Shown: positions 24,701-30,700 of the stretch, piece by piece
How the letters are laid out: each line of letters starts with the position of its first letter
Numbering within the stretch: the first letter of the stretch is position 1
Assembly: GCA_946894095.1 (NCBI GenBank)
Contig: OX335647.2
Coordinates: 12,418,001-12,482,000 of the forward strand
Direction of reading: 5' to 3'
From: Incurvaria masculella
Lineage: Eukaryota; Arthropoda; Insecta; Lepidoptera; Incurvariidae
Length of the DNA: 64,000 nucleotides
Notes under the pieces: model-generated
What the model was told of the DNA's origin: nothing
The model's input: the letters and a program-made list of their open reading frames with translations, nothing else
The model's database searches: none
Translations under genes and position numbers: made by a program

Positions 24701-27700
24701 TGGCACCTAGTAAGGAAGGGACCTACAGTTTAACGTGGAATCCGAACCACAGCCGGTCACAGCGGTTGAAAACTGTCACCCATCTAAATCCCAACCGCGC
24801 TCAGAGCTGCTTCACTTAGCTTATCGAACTGGAGGCGAGACTATGGCCTAACCATGGCCGTTTGCCGAGTCTTGTTAACTAACCATCATAATGTTCACTT
24901 CTCAATTTATGATGCGCATAACGCGAAGACATCGCCGTCGCGTCGCGTCGTCGCGCCGGCGCACTGATAACCGATAACATTTGAACATGCGTTATCTCTG
25001 GTCATATCGAAATTTAATCATATTAAGGGCCTGGTACTAGCCAAATCGCAAAGTTAGACGAGGCACCCCAAGTAAACTAACTAAGTCTGACGATTATAAG
25101 TGTCATCCTTACAATATATGAGTCCTTGTCTAGGAATCGAATGATTTTCGTTAATGTATGTTTCCTTTTTCTATACAAAATACATTGCGGAAACGGTGTC
25201 CATTTCCGAACTTTTTTGACTAAATGTAGAAATCTAAAAGCAAATGGAATTTTTTGTTTATGCATATATGCTGTTTTTGCTTATATCTAGAAATCGAATG
25301 ACTTTCAGATTTCTAATGAGAAAAATCAACTTTTTTTATTTTTATTATTATTTAAATAAATGATGGAATAAAAAAATATTAACAATCCATTATCAGTCTG
25401 GAGTTCTATTTGGATTTGCTGAAGCGTTTCACTACATATTATTACATTTGTTAAAAAGTGCATTTGTATGGCGCGAGTAGTTGGCTAGTCCTAGCGCCTT
25501 AAGCTTATTACCGGTTGTGATTCCAGACCCGTGTTCCGGACATTCTCGAACTTAGAGTAAATTTGGAAGCTACTCACTTATAGCAAAGATAATAGTAATA
25601 ATTACTTCTACTTAGGGTATCCTAAGGCCTTAGATTAGGTACGGATAGAAACTAGAAAATCGATCTAATATTGGAAGCGGTGCGCATTAGAACTACATAC
25701 ATATTTCATCACCATATGAGATGATAACAAATCCAGTACAGTCACGTATTTTTATAATTTCAGTTTCTTTATTTCGTTCATTAGATGTAAAATTACACAC
25801 TCGGTTTCTTCATTTTTTTTTCTTTTTCCGCCGGTTCGATTACTTCTGGCGAAGAAAATCCGACAAGAAACTTCGCCAGGCTTGTAATTTTGTCATTTTG
25901 ATTTCCATTGATACGTACAAACTAGTTTACAGTCGTTGATAGGTTTGGTCTGCTGGTAAAGTCTACCAAATCACAAGCCAATTATAGTTGGCAGCCGTAG
26001 ATTTCGATCGAAGGTTGATCACATTTTCAGCAGTTATTTACAATGAAGTTGTTGCACTATCGTCAAAAACAGCCCTTTATCATCGGTGTCTCAAGTAAAT
26101 GAGGTCAGCAGAAAGTGGTCATATTAAACTAAACCCTCTTTTTTTAGGGTTCCGTACCCAAAGGGTGCCAACGGAACCCTATTACTAAGCCTCCGCTGTC
26201 CGTCCGTCCGTCTATCCGTCCGTCCATTTGTCACAGGGCTTGTAGGTATCTCATGAACCGTAATAGGTGGCAGCTGAAATTTTCAGAGTGTGTATATATT
26301 TTGCCACTCTGACAACTAATAGGCAAAATTAAAAAAATATAAACATTAAAGATTTACCACAAAAAGATCACGTTTGTTGTACAGGCCCCCTGTACAAAAA
26401 AACGTGATCTTTTTGTGTTAAATCTTGTACAATGCTACGGAACCCTTATTGTGCGAGTTTTAACCGGTTTTTTAAGAGCGATTTCAAATATTTTTTTTTT
26501 CATTTCAATTTCAGTTTATGAATGATAGGATGATTTTATTTGATCCAAATAAGTGGATATTACTGTAAAAGACCAATTTTTTGTAAATCCTTGGATTGAT
26601 CTTTTGGATGGCTCATGCCGAACTGACCGTCAGTCAGACTAACACACTACATGGGAAGTAAGTGCCGTGCCAGGACCTTCCTTATATTGCTCGGCTGCAT
26701 TGAACTGGATGGAAAATACGGACAATTTTCATTGCCGCTTCGACCATCTTTAATTCATTGCGATGGTACCAACCCGGGCGGGATTAAGCCTACCACCCAG
26801 TAAGTAAGGAGGGGACCCTACAGTTTTACGTGGAATCCGAACCACGGCCAGCCTCAACGGTTTTAAATGGTCACCCATCCAGAACCTAAGGCGCAAGGCG
26901 CTTTGCACACTGAGCGCTACCGAGGCTGACTTGACTTCTGATTCTTAGGATTGTTGTCGTGTTGTATTAACTCTCTGTGATTGTATTTATCCTTTGTTGC
27001 ACTATTAAGAATTGATTAATTATTTCATTGCAAAATGTAGAAATGCATTCAAACGAGGAAGTTTTATTAGATATCATTAAAATTTATTATCCTGAAATCA
27101 AACTATCTAGGTAACGCACCTTAATATAAAAGTTAATAGTTATACAAACACATTTAAATTTGCCTACAGAACGAAGTCCATACGATGGGGCGTGGTAGTA
27201 ATGCACTTTGGCGAGGTAGCCGGTGTCATCTTCTACAACAGCTTCCTGTGGGAGCGGTTCATCCTGCCCTACTGGTCCGACTACGGCAAGGAACCGCAGG
27301 CAAGTCACAACCACCCACACCACACCACACCCCACATCAAACAGACTCCTTCACTTCCGAGCAAATTTCCGTGGGAAATTGTCACCTGCAGGAGGCGTAT
27401 TCTTACAATTCCGTGCTCAAGAATCAGGAATCGTTCAGTCGAGAAAACCGCTTTTTAGACTAGGAGGTCGCGACAAAAATGGTATAGATAACATAAATGG
27501 CTGAAACTGGGTTCACAGGATAAAGACAAACCCTCTGAAGATTTGTTCAGTTATGGTATTACAAAGCAAGTATGCACTGACACTTTCATGCTGCGTTATT
27601 TGCATCTTTTCTTTTTTTTTTTGTCACACTAACAACTTTTTCAGGCGCCTTATCTAGGTAACGCAACCACTTGGCGCAGGCAGACCGACAATTAATTTTC

Positions 27701-30700
27701 AGAAGGTTGGTCTCTATCCCGTGAACCCAGATTCATCCATTTACCTTATCGTGAACAAAAATGTCGTGACTCCCTGAATATTTGTAGTTGTTGTCTCATT
27801 ACAAAAATAATTTCCAACAGTCTTAAATACATACTGTGACAGCTTCTTGTTTTATATTACAGTGTTCTGTAACCTGCATGTATTTATTTAATTTGTACCT
27901 AAGTATTAAAATTTAAAACGAATCTTCATTATTATATCCATTTGTTAAGATGTTTTTAATAATGTTTACATATAGTTGAATAAGTTATACAGTATCATAC
28001 AGTACAATATATTGTATCAACTGCTTGTAGGTTACTAATCTTTTATAATATAACTCTTATGTACTAACTTTCAGTTATGAGGTCGCTTGCTTGATGATGT
28101 TTTTATTAGCTATTTTCACGAGGTTAAAAAAATCTCTCTAATTTTGTAACATAATATATGCAAAAATGTAAATTACACAAAAACGAAAACATTGCACTCA
28201 AAAATATGGAAACATAAATGTTCAGATACGAGGGAAAAAACGTGTGGGCTGCCACATCTGCTGCCGTGTGTTGAAGGAATTAGGAAACAGATAATCAAAT
28301 ACAATATGCAAATATATTTTCGCAATTTGCTTTATTCGCCCCGTTGATTTATTTTTTTATTGGAGCGCTTTGTTCATGCGAACTAGATTTAGAGCATCCC
28401 TCATACCTAAACATTTTGGACCAATTTTTGCGATTAAAACGAGATAGCCAGAGCCCGACGTCGCTTAGTTGGAGCAGCTCGAAATAATTCTTTCTAAATG
28501 TGACCAACCCGCATAACGCGTGAAACTGGTTTTGGAAAAGTTAAACATATTCTTCGCTGAATGGGTAGATTGAATGGTATTGAAATAAATATTTGTTAAT
28601 ATCAATATAAGCCGCAAACTTGAAAAATAATATATTTGCGACCTGACTTTAAATATTGTTTCCATGCATAAAATATCTATTTCGGTAAAATGTTTCTTTC
28701 TGTTTTGGTAGAACGTTAGCTGGAATTATACATGTTTTTTTTCATGTTCTCATTCCATAGAGATCAGGAAATAAACGCAATTAAACAATTCGCATTGGCT
28801 AGTATAACCATCTTAAGGTGGCCCAACCCGGCGGGCCTAACTCATTCGCGGGCTTGGTACAAAACCGTGCTATTGCGCTCTGGGACCTTCTCTGTTTCAA
28901 AGAATAAGACAGGCTCCGTGATGAGGAAGATGCAACATGTCCACAAAAAAGACAATGTGCATAGTGTATGATTTGGTAAAATTTACGAAAATTTTAATTT
29001 CAAAACGACTTATAGCTAAAAGTAAACCACGACCGCTGCAGTCAAAAATCTAACAAAAACCAAATAGATCATAAATCTTGATTAAATAAGCTATGTCTGA
29101 TGACTAATCTTTTTACGATGTTCTTACTTTATCATTGCGTAATCCACCTCCAAAGGTATTGTATAAAACGCGCGAAAAATTCGAACTTTCAGACCTTATA
29201 ACTTAGAAACCAAACACAATTTTACAATGCCAATGGTCATCAGACATCTAGTTCGATCAAATAAAGCTATTTTGAGCAAAATTTTGGATCTCTGTCAAGA
29301 AATATGGGCGTGATCTTCTTTCCCCTTTTGTATGGGGAGATGAGCGGGATGGGCCACCTTAAGACAATATTTTATATTAAGGGGCCCACACTTACATAAA
29401 CGTGACTTTTGGCAGGTGGAGGCGACACAGGTGGTGCGCGGCATGTTCGCGTGCGTGCTGCCTGGCGTGCTGTCCTTCCTGTGTGGCTTCTACTGCGTGC
29501 TGCACGCCTGGCTGAACGCCTTTTCCGAGATGCTCACATTCGCTGACCGACTCTTCTACGAGGTGCCCAAACTTACACACGTGCACACCCTCACATCTCC
29601 ACACGATGTGCTGTTCCGATTGCTTCAGTACAGCCAAACGTGCCTAGTCGTAGACCACTGGCGTAGACATATAGAATTGACATGAACTCAGTGCGCCACC
29701 TAGTAGACAACGGGGCCATTATCTGCAGCATTCAGTGTGGACTGGATAGTTAATATTAGAAGAGGATATTAGAAGAGGAGTAATGCACGGGTAACAGGTT
29801 CGAGCCGTGTTTCAGAAATCTGTAAGAAATTTTTTCAAAATGTAGATATCGCTGTTTAACTTCTAATTATTGCGTGACAAATGCTCAAAGTCTTCATTAC
29901 GTCTTTCTGCACAATAGTCACGAGAGCCTCCAACGTCTTATTTGCTACAGTGATGTAGGCAAGTTCTGCTGGACACTCAAAAACTGTGCGACAGAAAAAA
30001 ACAACCCACGCTATATCGACCCACAGGACTGGTGGACGACGTCGCGCTTCTCGTCATTCTATCGGACGTGGAACCGCGTCGTGCACGCGTGGCTCCTAGA
30101 GCACGTGCACGCGCCGCTCGTGCCGCGCGCCGGCCGCGCGCTCTCCGCCGTCGCCGTGTTCGCGCTCTCGGCGGCCGCTCACGAGCTCATCCTGGCGCTC
30201 TCCTACGGCTTCTTCTATCCGGTGCTGCTCGTTATGTTCGCGGCGAGCGGGCTTCTGCTCGTGCCGCTCACCTCGAGCATGGGTCGCCGCTACCCGCGCG
30301 CACTCAACCTCATCATCTGGCTGGGATTCTTTATAGGCAACGGTTCGTTGTTTACATATTTCGTGGATGGGTCGCCGCTACCTTCGCGTGTTCAATCTCA
30401 CCATCTGTGATTCATATTCTCTACAGACTCTGAAGACATCTTTTATCATGGGCTACAGAATCACAGACGATTAATGCAAGTGACTTCAAAGTAAAATATA
30501 CTGTCGTAAAAGACGTACTTCCTTACCTACCTATCTGCTGGACGCAAATATACATTGTAGCATTCATTTTGACGTTACCCTATTACTAAGCCTCCACTGT
30601 CCGTCCGTCCGTCTGACACAGGGCTGTATCTCGTGAACCGTAGTAAGCAGGCAGCTGAAATTTTCACAGAGTATGTATTTATTTTCCGCTATAACAACAA

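Noticed and set aside
30032..30433. A 133-codon Arg/Ala-rich frame overlapping SOAT exon 6
   Set aside because: It is out of frame with the catalytic exon and low in complexity.
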